Shown: positions 63,102 to 64,000 of the stretch, piece by piece
How the letters are laid out: each line of letters begins with the position of its first letter
How positions within the stretch are numbered: the first letter of the stretch is position 1
Source of the DNA: Streptomyces sp. NBC_00539
GTDB taxonomy: Bacteria > Actinomycetota > Actinomycetes > Streptomycetales > Streptomycetaceae
Reading direction: 5' to 3'
Length of the DNA stretch: 64,000 nucleotides
Assembly: GCF_036346105.1 (NCBI RefSeq)
Contig: NZ_CP107811.1
Span: 1,798,001-1,862,000 of the forward strand
Notes under the pieces: model-generated
The model's input: the letters and a program-made list of their open reading frames with translations, nothing else
What the model was told of the DNA's origin: nothing
Database searches by the model: none
Made by a program: the position numbers and the translations under genes

Positions 63102-63383
63102 GTGGCCGGTTACTCAGCACACAAGGAAGACGTCATCAGACGCCTGCGGCGGATCGAGGGCCAGGTCCGCGGGGTGCAGCGGATGGTGGACGACGACGTC
63201 TACTGCATCGAGGTACTGACCCAGGTGTCCGCGATCAACGCCGCACTCCAGTCCTGCGCGGTGACGCTGCTGGACGAACACCTCGCCTGCTGCGTCACCG
63301 AGGCCATCGCGCAGGGCGGCGACGACGCGAAGGTCAAGGTCGGCGAGGCCACCAAGGCGATCGCCCGGCTGATCCGCACCTGA
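63102..63383 (+). CDS. csoR: CsoR-family metal-sensing repressor
   Basis: A 93-residue all-helical repressor of the CsoR/RcnR/FrmR family. The metal ligands Cys (DDDVYCIEVLTQV), His (LLDEHLACC) and Cys (same segment) match the copper-sensing set. The start GTG at 63102 has GAGGAG. It is the third gene of the copper operon, followed by a strong terminator. It likely binds the four 17-base palindromes at 60328, 60375, 60410 and 63466. Confidence 0.92.
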   Translation: MAGYSAHKEDVIRRLRRIEGQVRGVQRMVDDDVYCIEVLTQVSAINAALQSCAVTLLDEHLACCVTEAIAQGGDDAKVKVGEATKAIARLIRT

Positions 63384-63394
63384 TCCGGACACGA

Positions 63395-63438
63395 CGAACT
63401 GCCCTTCCGTGGAGCCGACTTCACGGGAGGGCAGTTCG
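63395..63438 (+). terminator. Intrinsic terminator of the copper operon
   Basis: CGAACTGCCCTTCCGTG (63395-63411) pairs with CACGGGAGGGCAGTTCG (63422-63438), a 17-bp stem with one G-U-type wobble and a 10-base loop, 12 bases after the csoR stop. Confidence 0.85.
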
Positions 63439-63465
63439 CCGTTCCCGCTCCCCCGCGACGCCCGC

Positions 63466-63482
63466 CTACCCGGTGGGGGTAT
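63466..63482. promoter_or_regulatory. CsoR-type operator 4 (CTACCCGGTGGGGGTAT)
   Basis: Same 17-base spacing and ACCC/GGGTAT arms as the three sites at 60328-60426, with the first base changed. It lies 67 bases before the BlaI-like gene, so copper may also control that gene. Confidence 0.7.
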
Positions 63483-63549
63483 GCCGCCCGGGGAGGGGCG
63501 GCCCGTACGATGAACCGCTCGCGAGGGGTGAGGGCCGAAAGGGGTGCGC

Positions 63550-63939
63550 GTGCGGCGACTGGGAGATCTGGAGGCCGAGATCATGGACCGGCTCTGGCTG
63601 TGGCAGCGGCCCGCTTCCGTCCGTGAAGTCGTCGACGACATCAACCTGGGGCGCCGGGTCGCCTACACCACCGTCATGACCGTGGCCGACATCCTGCACC
63701 GCAAGGGCTGGCTGCGCCGCGAGAAGTCCGGCCGCGCCTGGATCTACGAGGCGGTCCGCAGCCGGGAGGAGTACACGGCGGCGCTCATGCAGGACGCCCT
63801 GGGCGACAGCCAGGACCGCAAGGCCACCTTGCTGCGGTTCGTGGAGCGCATGTCCCACGAGGACGTCGAGGCACTGGACGCGGCCCTGCGCGCCGCCCGC
63901 CCCTGCCCCCGCCCCGAAGCCCGGGGCAGCGAGCGGTGA
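63550..63939 (+). CDS. BlaI/MecI/CopY family transcriptional regulator
   Basis: A 129-residue winged-helix repressor with LGDLEAEIMDRLWLW, VAYTTVMTVADILHRKGWLRR and the dimerisation end LLRFVERMSHEDVEAL. The GTG at 63550 matches the usual MRRLGDLE start and has an AAAGGGG sequence; a GTG two codons upstream is possible. It overlaps the M56 peptidase gene by four bases. The pair is the actinobacterial version of BlaI-BlaR1. A copper-type operator stands in front. Confidence 0.92.
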   Translation: MRRLGDLEAEIMDRLWLWQRPASVREVVDDINLGRRVAYTTVMTVADILHRKGWLRREKSGRAWIYEAVRSREEYTAALMQDALGDSQDRKATLLRFVERMSHEDVEALDAALRAARPCPRPEARGSER

Positions 63940-64000
63940 ACCACCACGTCCTGCCGCCGCTCGGCCTGGCCCTGGTCACCGGGCTGGTCCTCCCCTGGCT
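63936..64000 (+). CDS. M56 family metallopeptidase (BlaR1-like), N-terminal part (cut by window edge)
   Basis: The first 21 codons are in the window: MNHHVLPPLGLALVTGLVLPW, a hydrophobic membrane segment. The GTG overlaps the BlaI-like stop by four bases (63936-63939). A BlaR1/M56 membrane peptidase is the usual partner of a BlaI-like gene; the rest lies outside the window, so the family is inferred. Confidence 0.65.
   Translation, partial: MNHHVLPPLGLALVTGLVLPW

Overview
The window is a stretch of high-GC actinobacterial chromosome, almost certainly from Streptomyces or a close relative. The signs are very GC-rich third codon positions, many GTG and some TTG starts, XRE regulators with a DUF5753-like sensor half, a SepF-like paralogue, an F420/FMN LLM oxidoreductase, a mutAB-meaB operon, and a rare in-frame TTA codon in a regulator. 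No rRNA, tRNA, CRISPR array or intact insertion sequence was seen.

Layout. 1-11.3 kb: a locus that reads as a collagen/hydroxyproline utilisation system. It holds a GntR regulator (cut by the window edge), an ornithine-cyclodeaminase-family reductase, two proline-racemase-family enzymes, a DHDPS-family deaminase, a three-subunit D-hydroxyproline dehydrogenase, a secreted M9 collagenase and a divergent Xaa-Pro aminopeptidase. A small palindrome, ATGTNACAT, recurs in front of its transcription units. 11.3-14.9 kb: small hypothetical genes, a DUF2637-like membrane protein, an XRE regulator and a W/N/D/G-rich secreted protein. 14.9-23.1 kb: an aerobic aryl-CoA catabolic cluster, probably for 2-aminobenzoate or a related ortho-substituted benzoate. 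It contains RidA, an acyl-CoA dehydrogenase, a CoA ligase, a PaaX regulator, a fused monooxygenase/Old Yellow Enzyme and an enoyl-CoA hydratase. The motif TGACTGCCGTCAC is shared by its two outward promoters. 23.2-25.6 kb: ornithine carbamoyltransferase and arginine deiminase. 26.3-30.5 kb: the bacterial Pnkp-Hen1 RNA repair pair. 30.6-38.4 kb: cupin, homocysteine methyltransferase, LLM oxidoreductase, small proteins, MazG-like and ABC-like ATPase pair, SepF-like protein and a quinone-oxidoreductase-like enzyme. 38.5-44.7 kb: an organosulfur (sulfonate/taurine-type) uptake and desulfonation operon, preceded by a short Cys-ending peptide ORF. 45-50 kb: methylmalonyl-CoA mutase with its chaperone. 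50-51.7 kb: asparaginase and a divergent Lrp regulator. 51.8-57.7 kb: a decayed, frameshifted non-ribosomal peptide synthetase with a 47-bp palindrome exactly at the frameshift. 57.8-59.2 kb: two overlapping PAP2 phosphatases. 59.3-64 kb: a copper homeostasis locus with four near-identical 17-bp CsoR-type operators.

How they work together. In the first block, extracellular collagenolysis, cleavage of X-Pro/X-Hyp peptides and degradation of free hydroxyproline would form one pathway under one regulator. The alpha-ketoglutarate semialdehyde dehydrogenase that would finish 4-hydroxyproline degradation is not in the window. In the last block, CsoR would control the chaperone, the ATPase, the divergent secreted protein and a downstream BlaI/M56 pair. 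All functions are read from sequence motifs and context only; no database search was run.
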